48,114 nt of DNA from Nitrosovibrio sp. Nv4 (lineage in GTDB: Bacteria; Pseudomonadota; Alphaproteobacteria; Acetobacterales; Acetobacteraceae). Under the pieces are notes generated by a model. The model was not told the origin of the DNA. It did no database searches and worked only from the letters and a program-made list of their open reading frames with translations. The DNA lies in NCBI GenBank assembly GCA_943330455.2, contig CALQHT020000007.1, positions 1 to 48,114 of the forward strand, in the 5' to 3' direction. Positions 20,168 to 27,941 of this stretch are shown here, piece after piece. Numbering within the stretch: position 1 is the stretch's first letter; the number at the start of each line of letters is the position of its first letter. The translations under genes and the position numbers were made by a program.

Positions 20168-20747
20168 CGAGACACTAGAAACGGTCGCGGCGCAGATCCG
20201 GGCCTGCCGGGTCTGCGCCGAACACCTGCCGTTGGGGCCGAGGCCGGTGTTTCAGGCCTCGGCGACGGCGCGGGTGCTGGTCGCCAGCCAGGCGCCCGGC
20301 ACCAAGGTCCACGAGACGGGGATTCCGTTCAACGATGCCTCCGGCGATCGGCTGCGCGGCTGGTTGGGGATCGATCGGGACCAGTTCTACGACGCCACCC
20401 GCATTGCCATCGTGCCGATGGGGTTCTGCTATCCCGGGCGGTATGCGAAGGGCGGCGACCTGCCCCCTCGCCCGGAATGCGCGCCGCTATGGCGGCAGCG
20501 GTTGCTGGCCCAGTTGCCATCCATCCGCCTGACCTTGCTGGTCGGTTCCTATGCCCAGATCAACGCGCTGGGGCCGGGCGCGATGACGGAGCGGGTCCGC
20601 GCCTACCGCGATTTCCTGCCGCTCCGGTTTCCCCTGCCGCATCCCTCCTGGCGCACCACGGGCTGGGAGCGACAGAATCCCTGGTTCACCCAGGAGGCCC
20701 TGCCCGCTCTCCGCCAGGCAGTGCGTACCGCGCTCAGCGAGGCATGA
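20151..20747 (+). CDS. Uracil-DNA glycosylase superfamily protein
   Basis: A 198-residue protein of the UDG fold. Motif A is VASQAPGTKVHETGIPFND, and the late motif is LPHPSWRTTGW with the HPS triplet. Four cysteines (CRVC near residue 18, then GFCYPG and PECAP) are spaced as in Fe-S family 4 enzymes, so an iron-sulfur cluster is likely. Motif A differs from the usual GEAPG, so true uracil excision is uncertain. GTG 20151 overlaps the end of cysNC by 17 bp. The 3' end overlaps the convergent metallopeptidase gene by 14 bp. Confidence 0.82.
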   Translation: MASSPDETLETVAAQIRACRVCAEHLPLGPRPVFQASATARVLVASQAPGTKVHETGIPFNDASGDRLRGWLGIDRDQFYDATRIAIVPMGFCYPGRYAKGGDLPPRPECAPLWRQRLLAQLPSIRLTLLVGSYAQINALGPGAMTERVRAYRDFLPLRFPLPHPSWRTTGWERQNPWFTQEALPALRQAVRTALSEA

Positions 20748-21186
20748 ACCCTGGGTGCTGCTCCGGCACTTCCATCTCCTGCTCCAACGCCTCGATATCC
20801 GCGTCGCTGAAGCCGAAATGGTGCGCGATTTCGTGGATCACCACGTTGCGCACCAGCCGGAACAGGTCCTCGCCGGTTTCGATCCATTCCAGCAGGATCG
20901 GCTCCCGGTAAAGGAAGATCAGGTCGGGCTCGCGCACCGGGTCCGACACGCTGCGTTGGGTCAGCGGCGTGCCACGATAGAGGCCGGTCAATTCCCAGGC
21001 GGACTCGATATCGAGTTCGTCGAGGGTTTCCTCATCGGGCATGTCCTCCACCGCGATGCCGACGCCGTGGACGTGTCGGGCGAGCCGCAACGGGATCGTG
21101 GCAAGCGCACGTTCCGCCATGTTTGCGATGTCGTCGATGGTCGGCGGCAGGCCGAACGAGGGGATTGGATTGCGCAGATCGCTCAT
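20734..21186 (-). CDS. Minimal zincin metallopeptidase family protein
   Basis: A 150-residue protein of the small zincin family (PF06262-like). The HExxH motif is in [20 protein letters not shown], with the downstream Asp typical of this family. The rest has [20 protein letters not shown] and [19 protein letters not shown]. Substrate is unknown. ATG 21186 is 75 bp from the divergent pterin dehydratase gene. The stop lies within the convergent UDG-like gene. Confidence 0.88.
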   Translation of the reverse strand: MSDLRNPIPSFGLPPTIDDIANMAERALATIPLRLARHVHGVGIAVEDMPDEETLDELDIESAWELTGLYRGTPLTQRSVSDPVREPDLIFLYREPILLEWIETGEDLFRLVRNVVIHEIAHHFGFSDADIEALEQEMEVPEQHPGFMPR

Positions 21187-21260
21187 GCGGCTATTCGGTG
21201 CTATGGGAACGCGGCCGGGTCAAGCCGCCGCGACACAGGCAGCAACCGATGGAGCCCATT

Positions 21261-21551
21261 ATGCCAAAAAAACTGACCGATGCGGAACGCGCGAGTCTGG
21301 CCTCTGTCCTGCCAGAATGGGCACTTACCGAGGGTCGCGACGCTATTTCTCGTACCTTCAAATTTCGCGACTTCAATCAGGCCTGGGGTTTCATGAACCG
21401 CGTCGCGCTGCTGGCAGAGAAGCAGGACCACCATCCGGAGTGGTCGAATGTCTGGAACACGGTGACGATCGAGCTGAGCACACATGACGCGGGCGGCCTG
21501 ACCGGCAACGATGTCCGCCTTGCCCAGACGATCGACGCCCTGCTGGCCTGA
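21261..21551 (+). CDS. phhB: Pterin-4a-carbinolamine dehydratase
   Basis: A 96-residue dehydratase recycling 4a-hydroxytetrahydrobiopterin. Signature segments are [39 protein letters not shown] (active-site histidines) and [19 protein letters not shown] 21261 has GGAG 8 bases before it; the ATG supplying that GGAG (21249) is less likely. No phenylalanine hydroxylase gene is in the window. The stop overlaps the mmcB start by one base. Confidence 0.94.
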   Translation: MPKKLTDAERASLASVLPEWALTEGRDAISRTFKFRDFNQAWGFMNRVALLAEKQDHHPEWSNVWNTVTIELSTHDAGGLTGNDVRLAQTIDALLA

Positions 21552-22048
21552 TGTCGGACGCGACTTCGTTCGACACAACGCTTCCCGCCAGCTTTCCGGA
21601 GCGCGCCCGGGCCATTCGCGTTGCAACCGCGCGCCTGTGTGTCCAACTGGGATGGGCGCCGCTGCACGAAGTGCCGCTGCCGAATGGACGCCGAGCGGAC
21701 ATCCTGGCGTTGCGGCCAAACGGGGACTTTGCCTGCATTGAGGTAAAGTCCGGACTGCGCGATTTCCTCACTGACGCGAAATGGCCCGAATATCGTGAGT
21801 TCGCGGATGCCCTGTATTTCGCGGTCGATATCGACTTCCCGCGGGAGATCCTGCCGCACGACACGGGCCTGATCGTCACCGCCGGCCCCGACGCCGATCT
21901 CCTCCGCGACGCCCCCCTCCATCGCCTCGCCCCAGCTCGGCGGCGTTCCCTGATGCAGGGGTTCGCGACATTGGCCGCGATCCGGCTGACCGCGGCCGAG
22001 GACCCGGTGGGGATGGCAGGTCTTCGCGCCGCGCTGCGGGCCGATTGA
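21551..22048 (+). CDS. mmcB: MmcB family DNA repair protein
   Basis: A 165-residue protein of the MmcB/DUF1052 family, an SOS-linked repair factor described in Caulobacter. The restriction-endonuclease-like core is visible as PNGRRADILALRPNGDFACI followed by EVKSGLRDFLTDAKW, which fits a PD-(D/E)xK arrangement. The segment YREFADALYFAVDIDFP follows. ATG 21551 overlaps the previous stop (TGATG). Its nuclease activity is presumed from fold, not shown here. Confidence 0.9.
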   Translation: MSDATSFDTTLPASFPERARAIRVATARLCVQLGWAPLHEVPLPNGRRADILALRPNGDFACIEVKSGLRDFLTDAKWPEYREFADALYFAVDIDFPREILPHDTGLIVTAGPDADLLRDAPLHRLAPARRRSLMQGFATLAAIRLTAAEDPVGMAGLRAALRAD

Positions 22049-22198
22049 GCGGGATGCGTTAACCCTATCTTGAGACTTCGCTGCGACAGTCAGGTTCCCA
22101 GGCAGGCGTCGAAAACCGCCGTATTGCCCCAGGTTCCCGAAATTCCCGCGCGGGCGGCATCAAGGTCGATCCGGCGTCATCCTGAAAAGGACAGACCC

Positions 22199-22561
22199 AT
22201 GTCGCCGATCCGTATTCGCCGTCCTCTGCAATTCCTGTCTGTCTGTGCCGTGGCCGCTTCGTTGGGCGGGTGTGCCGCCATCCCGCTTGCCCAACTTGCC
22301 ACGACCCAGATGATGCAGCCGGCGGCCACCCAGCAGGTCATGCAGATGTCTCAGCCGACGCGGTCGCCCCAGATGATCTCCACGCGGCAAATGTCGTCTC
22401 AGATTCCGGGAAAACCTTGCCCGCAAGACGCGTCGGCGGCCTATGTCCCTGGCTGCGATATGATGACCATGACGGCTCAGCCGGCATCGCCGATGCTGTC
22501 GATGTTCCAGGGCTGGAGCGAGTCGCTCCAAAAAATGACGGGCACCACCGCGACCCGTTAG
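22199..22561 (+). CDS. Small lipoprotein of unknown function
   Basis: A 120-residue protein with a basic start (SPIRIRRP), a hydrophobic stretch and a lipobox SLGGC near residue 25, so it should be a lipoprotein. The mature part is rich in Gln, Met, Thr and Ser with repeated QMS/QMM segments and few folded features; two cysteines (KPCPQ, PGCDM) could form a disulfide. AAAAGGA lies 9 bases before ATG 22199. I do not recognise the family. It stands alone, 150 bp after mmcB. Confidence 0.72.
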   Translation: MSPIRIRRPLQFLSVCAVAASLGGCAAIPLAQLATTQMMQPAATQQVMQMSQPTRSPQMISTRQMSSQIPGKPCPQDASAAYVPGCDMMTMTAQPASPMLSMFQGWSESLQKMTGTTATR

Positions 22562-22640
22562 ACGCCGAACCGAGATCGGCTAGCGAGAGACCATGCGGCG
22601 GGGTGCACCCAGGATGCCCCCGTCGTGGTGCTCCGGTCCG

Positions 22641-23216
22641 CTACATAAAGCTGCCGATGAGCATGGGTGCGTAGATCGCGATGCCCATCAGGGCCGTGCC
22701 GACACAGCCGAGCAGACCGGCGAACCAGGATAGGGCGACGGCTCCGGTGATGATGGCGGCAGAGGCCAGCACGATGCCGATCTGCAGCAGGGCGGACGAC
22801 ACGTCGAAGATGTCGCCTTTGGCTTTCTGGATTTCCCGGTCCGCTTCCGATGCCTTGGCGCGCGCGGCCAATTCCTTGCGGCCTTCCCCTGTTTCGGGCT
22901 CCGTTTCGTATCGGTCGACGGTTTTTCGCCAGTCAGCTATGCGCTTTTCCATGGCCGCGCGGATGGTTGGATCGGTCACGCCCAGGAGGCGAATTTCCAT
23001 ATCCTCGACCGCTGTCAGGACCGTTGTGCGGCGAACCGTCTTGGCCTGATAGAAAGACCAGAGATTCGATGAAGCGACATTCAGTTCGATGGCTTCATTG
23101 TCCGCGTTGGATCCGCCCAATTCGGAAAACGCGAGCAGCAGAGCCAGAACGGCAATTAGCAGCGCCACGCCGCGGTGGCTTTTCGGGGTTTCCTCGACTT
23201 CGGGTATGTCGGCCAT
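22641..23216 (-). CDS. DUF4337 membrane protein
   Basis: A 191-residue protein with one hydrophobic segment near the N-terminus (GVALLIAVLALLLAFSELGG), a soluble helical region (about residues 55-140), and two C-terminal hydrophobic segments ending IYAPMLIGSFM. The layout and the NLWSFYQAKTVRRT segment fit DUF4337. Its function is unknown in the family. ATG 23216 has AGAGAGAC upstream and starts MADIPEVEETPKSHRG; the frame opens 23 codons further without support. It is separated by 205 bp from the foldase gene. Confidence 0.8.
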   Translation of the reverse strand: MADIPEVEETPKSHRGVALLIAVLALLLAFSELGGSNADNEAIELNVASSNLWSFYQAKTVRRTTVLTAVEDMEIRLLGVTDPTIRAAMEKRIADWRKTVDRYETEPETGEGRKELAARAKASEADREIQKAKGDIFDVSSALLQIGIVLASAAIITGAVALSWFAGLLGCVGTALMGIAIYAPMLIGSFM

Positions 23217-23379
23217 GGACGCTGTCTCTCTTTCAGAAGCACGGCATGGCGCCGCCACGTTCGGATTCGCGGTCGCGTTTAACACCGAAAGGATGGTCGA
23301 GTCAGCCGAACGGTGGCGGACGATCCGCCTCTATGTTCGGTGGGTGAGATGGCGGGGGAAAACCCATCCGGCGCTATCG

Positions 23380-23420
23380 ATGGATCATGGGTCAATCTTT
23401 CGGCCAATTGGAATTACCCC
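23380..23420. repeat. Short repeat CTTTCGGCCnnTTGG, copy 1
   Basis: The stretch CTTTCGGCCAATTGGAATTAC and its flanks match, in inverted orientation, 45613-45651. It ends one base before the foldase stop codon. The two copies bracket the secretion locus. Confidence 0.55.
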
Positions 23421-23421
23421 C

Positions 23422-24357
23422 CTACTGACGCGACGTTGTCCGCTGCGGCGCCAGCTTCCCAAGCGCGATCTCATCGATCATGACCGGCTTGCGGCTCAGG
23501 AAATCGTTTAGAGCCTGCCGGCGCAGTTCGACGGCGCGCTGCTGACGCATCAGGGCTGTCAGTTCATCCCGGACTTCGCTCAGCGGTGCCGGGCCCGCCG
23601 GCTGGGTTGCAAGCAGCCGGATCAGATGCCAGCCATCCGGTCCGCGGATCGGTTCGCTGATGGCGCCTTCTTCCAGTCCACGCGCCGCTTCGCGGATGGG
23701 GGCGATCAATTGATCCTCGCGCGCCCAGCCCTGGTCCCCATCCCGAACCGCCGAACGACGATCCTCGGAGTATCGGCGCGCCAGATCGGCAAACTCGGCC
23801 CGATTGCGTGGCGCGACCAGCCGACTGCGATAGTCGCGCAGCCGCCGTTCGGCGTCCTCGGCTGGGGTACCTGGCGCGACCGCAAGAAAGATCTGCGCCA
23901 CGCGATACCGCCGCGGGATCATGAACTGGCCGCGGTTGGCGTCATAGACCGCCTGCAGTTCGGCCTCATTGGGAAAGCCGGGATCGCTGCGCCACAGGCT
24001 GTCGAGGTAGGCCTCGGCCAAACCTTCGACACGGGCCTGCTCCAGCCGACGCCGAACGTCCGGCTGCTGATCGAAGCGGCTCGCCTCGGCTGCCGCCGCG
24101 AGACCGAGAGCCACCATGTGGTCGCGGACAAAGGCGCCGATCGCCATGGGGTCGCGCTGCAACGCAAGCCGACGTTCTGCTGGCAGGTCCTCCAACAGGA
24201 CCCGGAACTGCCCGTCCGAGAGTGCGATCTCGCCGAACCGGGCGATGACGGCATCGCTTCTTGGCGACGGTGCCGCGGCCGGGACCTGCGCCGTGGCGGG
24301 CAGCGACAGGAGCAGTAATGCGATCGGCAACGCCATCCCACCGGCGTGCCCGCGCAT
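23422..24357 (-). CDS. Periplasmic peptidyl-prolyl isomerase (SurA/PpiC-like)
   Basis: A 311-residue exported foldase. A signal peptide (MALPIALLLLSLPATAQ) ends around residue 25. A SurA-like helical chaperone part follows (SDGQFRVLLEDLPAERRLAL), then a parvulin domain beginning RRYRVAQIFLAVAPGTPAED and continuing FADLARRYSEDRRSAVRDGD, with GPDGWHLIRLL as its last strand. It probably assists folding of the porin, TpsB or exported proteins in the periplasm. Start ATG 24357 overlaps the upstream stop by one base (TGATG). It is the last gene of the minus arm of the secretion locus. Confidence 0.88.
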   Translation of the reverse strand: MRGHAGGMALPIALLLLSLPATAQVPAAAPSPRSDAVIARFGEIALSDGQFRVLLEDLPAERRLALQRDPMAIGAFVRDHMVALGLAAAAEASRFDQQPDVRRRLEQARVEGLAEAYLDSLWRSDPGFPNEAELQAVYDANRGQFMIPRRYRVAQIFLAVAPGTPAEDAERRLRDYRSRLVAPRNRAEFADLARRYSEDRRSAVRDGDQGWAREDQLIAPIREAARGLEEGAISEPIRGPDGWHLIRLLATQPAGPAPLSEVRDELTALMRQQRAVELRRQALNDFLSRKPVMIDEIALGKLAPQRTTSRQ

Positions 24358-25013
24358 CAGGGCTGGCCTTGCCGCAGATTGGCCGGGACACGGCCCTCGT
24401 AGAGCTTGTCCTCCATGTCCTGGAGCACATTCTCCAGCCTGACCCGTCGCAACCCCAGCACCGGCTCGACATTGCCGAGGAGCAGGGATCGGAAGCCCTC
24501 GTCCGAATAGGAGCGGAGCACATCGCGGCTGGCGGTAAACAACGCGACGTTGCGATCGATACAGACGTCCAGTGCCTTCTGCGATCGGGTGCGGCCCTGC
24601 TGCTCCTCCGACAAGCGTGTCGCCAGGTCCCGCTGCTGGGCCTGGGCCTGTGCCTGCCATTGCTGCTGCACGGCAATGATACGCGCCTGACTGTCACGCA
24701 TCGCCGCGCGCAGCCGCTCCAGTTCGGCCACCAGTTCGGGCGGTGGCTCCCGGCTGGGCGGAGGTTGCGCCGCGGCCTTTTCCAGTTCGGCCACACGGCC
24801 CTGCGCCGTCGTAAGCTGGCGACGAAGCTGTTCCCGCTGGGCCTGGGCTTCCGTCAGTTCGGATTGCAGCTTGGCCTGCGAATCCTGCATCGTCCGCAGA
24901 TCGGAGGTAACCCGGCGCAGCGATTCACGCAGCCGGGTCTCCTGATCGGTCTGCGCGACGGCCGTGTTCGCCACAATGCCGAACGCGAGAACAAGAGCCA
25001 GGGCGGGGCGCAT
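24357..25013 (-). CDS. Periplasmic coiled-coil protein
   Basis: A 218-residue protein with a signal peptide (ALALVLAFGIVANTAVAQ, cleaved near residue 20) and then a long heptad-rich helix (about residues 22-165: ETRLRESLRRVTSDLRTMQ, QSELTEAQAQREQLRRQL, QARIIAVQQQWQAQAQAQQR). The C-terminal part (VCIDRNVALFTASRDVLRSY) is more globular. I do not recognise a family. Start and stop are both one-base overlaps with neighbours (TGATG), so synthesis is tied to the porin and the foldase. A spacer or tether in the periplasm is inference. Confidence 0.78.
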   Translation of the reverse strand: MRPALALVLAFGIVANTAVAQTDQETRLRESLRRVTSDLRTMQDSQAKLQSELTEAQAQREQLRRQLTTAQGRVAELEKAAAQPPPSREPPPELVAELERLRAAMRDSQARIIAVQQQWQAQAQAQQRDLATRLSEEQQGRTRSQKALDVCIDRNVALFTASRDVLRSYSDEGFRSLLLGNVEPVLGLRRVRLENVLQDMEDKLYEGRVPANLRQGQP

Positions 25014-26764
25014 CAGAATTTGCTCACCAGATCGATCTGGAGCAGATCGGCGCGGTATGGCGGGCCGGTAACCTCCCGCCCGCTCATCCAGCGTCCGCGC
25101 ACGGCGACATTGTTGGCGATACCGAGCATGCCGCCAACCGAATAGCCCTGGACGTTGGTGCCGCCGAGGCGGAAGTCGCTGTCGTTGAAGGCATCGATCA
25201 CAGCATCGGATTGAAGATAGCGATACTCGATATACGCATTCCAATCCCAGGCCTTGCGGACCTCCATGTCACCAATCGTGACGCGGGCCAGGTAGCCCAT
25301 GCCGCCGCCCTGATAGGTGTTGGAATTGGCCGCGAGATTGTTGACCGGATTTCGAGATGCGATGGCACTGCTATTATACGCGGTATTGTAAAGAAAATTG
25401 CCCTCCAGGCGGACCGTGTATGGCGAGAAGCTGGTGACGTCGACGCGCCCGTGAATGTCCAGCACCCCGTAGCGTGAGGCCAAGCCGAAATATTGCAGGT
25501 TGGGCGATGTCGGGGTGGCCAGCAGGTTGTTGCGCAGCATGAACATCGTGTTGCCGTTTTGCGTGAACAACGGACGCGTGTTGTCGGTGCTGCAACTGTC
25601 CGTTGCCGTCGGCTGGAAACAGGCGGCCGAAAGCTTGCCTTCGGCGTTGGCGAAATAATGGTAGCCGACCGCGAAACGGGTGGCGACGTCGCGATGCGCC
25701 TGCCAGTCGACGCCAACCTGCCCCGCCACCAGATATTTGTCGCGGCTGTCGAACTTGTCCGTGTTGGTGGTTCCGAAGTCGAAGGCGGTGTTGAAGAACG
25801 GGAACCCACCCGCCGCGCCGAACAGCGCGACCTTGTCGTTGAGCGCCAGGCGACCCTGCGTGGCAATGCCGTCCATTCTAAGGTCGTCATGATAGAGCAG
25901 ATTGGTGGTCCAGAACGGATTGGGGAAACGACCGAGATAGACGTTCACATCCTCGTATGGACGTATCCGCAGAAAGGCCTGATCCAACCAGAGCTGGTAT
26001 TTCGCGAAATTGCCGGTCGGACTGCCCAGCGTCTGGTTGGTGGAAACCGGGCTGTTGTCGTTGCCCGTAGCAGCGCCCACGGTCATGGACATCCAGTCGT
26101 TCAACTGAATTTCGGCACCAACGCGAGCCCGCAAACGCATCCGAAATCGGTCATCCGTGACGTTGTTGAATGGCGCATTGCCGGTTCCATTGACGTCGAA
26201 ACCCGAGCTGTTGTTGATCGAGGTGAAGTTCGGGAACGCACCGGCCGCGTTGCCTTTCGGAAAGAACACTGAATCGGCGCGCACCCGCAGATCCCCGAAT
26301 ATTCTGATCTTGTCCGTAATCTGACCGATCGGCCGCTCGGCTTTTTTCGCGCCATCCGGGCCGGGGGCGGAAGCGGGCTGCGCCGGCAGGGTTCCGTCGG
26401 CGACCAGCTCCCGACGCACATCGGCGGCGATCTGCTTGCGTACTGTTTCCGGCACGTAGGGCACCCGTACCGTTCCCGGTGGCGCCTCCGTGCTGGCCGT
26501 CGCGGCAGGCGGTTCCACCGCCGGAGGCTTTGCCGCCGTCCGTGGCGCGGACCCGCGTTGCGCCGGCGGGCGCGAACCGGCATCGGATGAGGCCTGTCGC
26601 GCCAGCGACTGTGCCTGATCACGCGTCAGCACGCCATTCTGCACCAGCAGATCGATCAGGCGCTGCATAGCCGGATCCTGGGTATTGGCCCGCGCCACGT
26701 CCGACGGACCGGACACCAACAGCAGCCCGGCCACCAGGGCCACGCTCATGCGAGGTCGCATCAT
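25013..26764 (-). CDS. Outer-membrane putative porin
   Basis: A 583-residue protein with signal peptide MSVALVAGLLLVSGPSDVARA, a short conserved N-terminal helix (MQRLIDLLVQNGVLTRDQAQ), a low-complexity linker rich in Pro/Ala, and then a beta-barrel-like region from about residue 190 (KIRIFGDLRVRADSVFFPKG). Alternating strands run to the C-terminus, ending in DLLQIDLVSKF with a terminal Phe, the outer-membrane signature. The architecture fits the putative-porin (Porin_5-like) family. ATG 26764 has AAGGAAAGAAGAG upstream. Substrate is unknown; context is a Ton and two-partner secretion operon. Confidence 0.85.
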   Translation of the reverse strand: MMRPRMSVALVAGLLLVSGPSDVARANTQDPAMQRLIDLLVQNGVLTRDQAQSLARQASSDAGSRPPAQRGSAPRTAAKPPAVEPPAATASTEAPPGTVRVPYVPETVRKQIAADVRRELVADGTLPAQPASAPGPDGAKKAERPIGQITDKIRIFGDLRVRADSVFFPKGNAAGAFPNFTSINNSSGFDVNGTGNAPFNNVTDDRFRMRLRARVGAEIQLNDWMSMTVGAATGNDNSPVSTNQTLGSPTGNFAKYQLWLDQAFLRIRPYEDVNVYLGRFPNPFWTTNLLYHDDLRMDGIATQGRLALNDKVALFGAAGGFPFFNTAFDFGTTNTDKFDSRDKYLVAGQVGVDWQAHRDVATRFAVGYHYFANAEGKLSAACFQPTATDSCSTDNTRPLFTQNGNTMFMLRNNLLATPTSPNLQYFGLASRYGVLDIHGRVDVTSFSPYTVRLEGNFLYNTAYNSSAIASRNPVNNLAANSNTYQGGGMGYLARVTIGDMEVRKAWDWNAYIEYRYLQSDAVIDAFNDSDFRLGGTNVQGYSVGGMLGIANNVAVRGRWMSGREVTGPPYRADLLQIDLVSKF

Positions 26765-26808
26765 CGTTCTCTTCTTTCCTTGCTCGCGTGGGATGCTGGG
26801 CATCGAGG

Positions 26809-27513
26809 TCAACTCGGCCGAGCGTTGATGCGCAGAACGACGGGTTGCGGCATGTCGGCGGGCGGCGGCGGCACTCGCAGCCCTCGCAGGACCTGCTGCA
26901 CAGCCTCGTCGCGGGCCTGTTGGCCGGTCGTGCCGATCAGTTGCGCCCGGTGGATCTCGCCGCTGGCGGTCAACCACACGCGGGCCGGCAGGCGCCAGCT
27001 ACCACGATTGGTACGTGCATCGCGCTGGATCGCGCTCTGAATCGCGCTCTGGATGCCCGCGACGTAGCCGGAATATTTGCCGCCACCGCCCGTGCCCAAC
27101 CCACCCGCTCCGCCACCACCAATGGTGCCGTCACCGCCCGTACCCATGCCGTAGGGATTGGCCGCGCCGGGGCCGGGAGCCAGCCCCAACTGCTGCGGCG
27201 GCGGACCAGGCGTCGGCGGGGCCTGCGGCTTGGGCTCGATCCGCTCCAGCGGTTTGGCTTCCGGCTCCCGCAGGCGCGGCTGTTCTGGTTCCGGGGGCGG
27301 GTCCGCCTTGGGCGGCGGCGGTGGAGGCGGTGGGGGCGGCAGCGTGACCCGGGTCACGGAATTAACCACCTGTCGCTGCGGCTGGCTCTTGCCGCCCGTG
27401 AACATGGTCCAGATCAGATAGCCAAGTCCCGCGAAGACCGCGATAACGAGGAGACCGATGAGCACACGTTTCCAGGCAGGCGTCCGCTGTTCGTCGTCCT
27501 CCCAGTCGCGCAC
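26809..27513 (-). CDS. TonB-like energy transducer
   Basis: A 234-residue protein with one membrane segment (VLIGLLVIAVFAGLGYLIW, about residues 17-35), a Pro-rich periplasmic spacer that includes ten consecutive prolines and repeats of PxP/EP, a Gly-rich stretch, and a C-terminal TonB domain (YVAGIQSAIQSAIQRDARTN, VWLTASGEIHRAQLIGTTGQ). It would couple the ExbB/ExbD motor to an outer-membrane partner. Start GTG 27513 has a G-rich stretch upstream. It follows exbD by 16 bp. No TonB-dependent receptor is in the window; the likely partner is the porin or the TpsB, which is inference. Confidence 0.87.
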   Translation of the reverse strand: MRDWEDDEQRTPAWKRVLIGLLVIAVFAGLGYLIWTMFTGGKSQPQRQVVNSVTRVTLPPPPPPPPPPKADPPPEPEQPRLREPEAKPLERIEPKPQAPPTPGPPPQQLGLAPGPGAANPYGMGTGGDGTIGGGGAGGLGTGGGGKYSGYVAGIQSAIQSAIQRDARTNRGSWRLPARVWLTASGEIHRAQLIGTTGQQARDEAVQQVLRGLRVPPPPADMPQPVVLRINARPS

Positions 27514-27529
27514 GGACGCAGCCCCCCGG

Positions 27530-27940
27530 TCAGTTCGCCACGACGCGCTGCGCGGCGAGCCCGATCGACTGGATGCCCACGCGGGCGCACAGGTCCAGCA
27601 CGGCCATCACTTTCTCGTACTGGACCACGCGGTCGCCACGCAGCACGACGGGAAGATCGGGTTGCGTTGCCTTGAGATCGCGCAGGCGCTGTTCGAGTTC
27701 CGGCAGCGAGACCGGAATCGCATCGATCGAGACGCCGCCGTTGGCGCTGACGCTGATCACCTTGGTCCTTGGCACCGCGAGCGACGCCGCCGAACTGGCC
27801 CGCGGCAGGTCGACCTTCATGCCCTGGACCGAAGCTGTGGTCATGATGATGAAGATCACCATCAGCACATAGGACAGATCCAACATCGGTGTGATGTTGA
27901 TGTCGTCGTACGGCTTTTCTTCGTCCTGGACTTTCGACAT
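27530..27940 (-). CDS. exbD: ExbD/TolR biopolymer transport protein
   Basis: A 136-residue inner-membrane protein with the conserved N-terminal stretch YDDINITPMLDLSYVLMVIF. It carries the Asp in the membrane helix (MLDLS) that takes part in proton flow. The periplasmic domain has ISVSANGGVSIDAIPVSLPE. ATG 27940 stands one base after the exbB-fusion stop. It forms the stator with the ExbB-like fusion and drives the TonB-like protein. Confidence 0.95.
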   Translation of the reverse strand: MSKVQDEEKPYDDINITPMLDLSYVLMVIFIIMTTASVQGMKVDLPRASSAASLAVPRTKVISVSANGGVSIDAIPVSLPELEQRLRDLKATQPDLPVVLRGDRVVQYEKVMAVLDLCARVGIQSIGLAAQRVVAN

Positions 27941-27941
27941 G

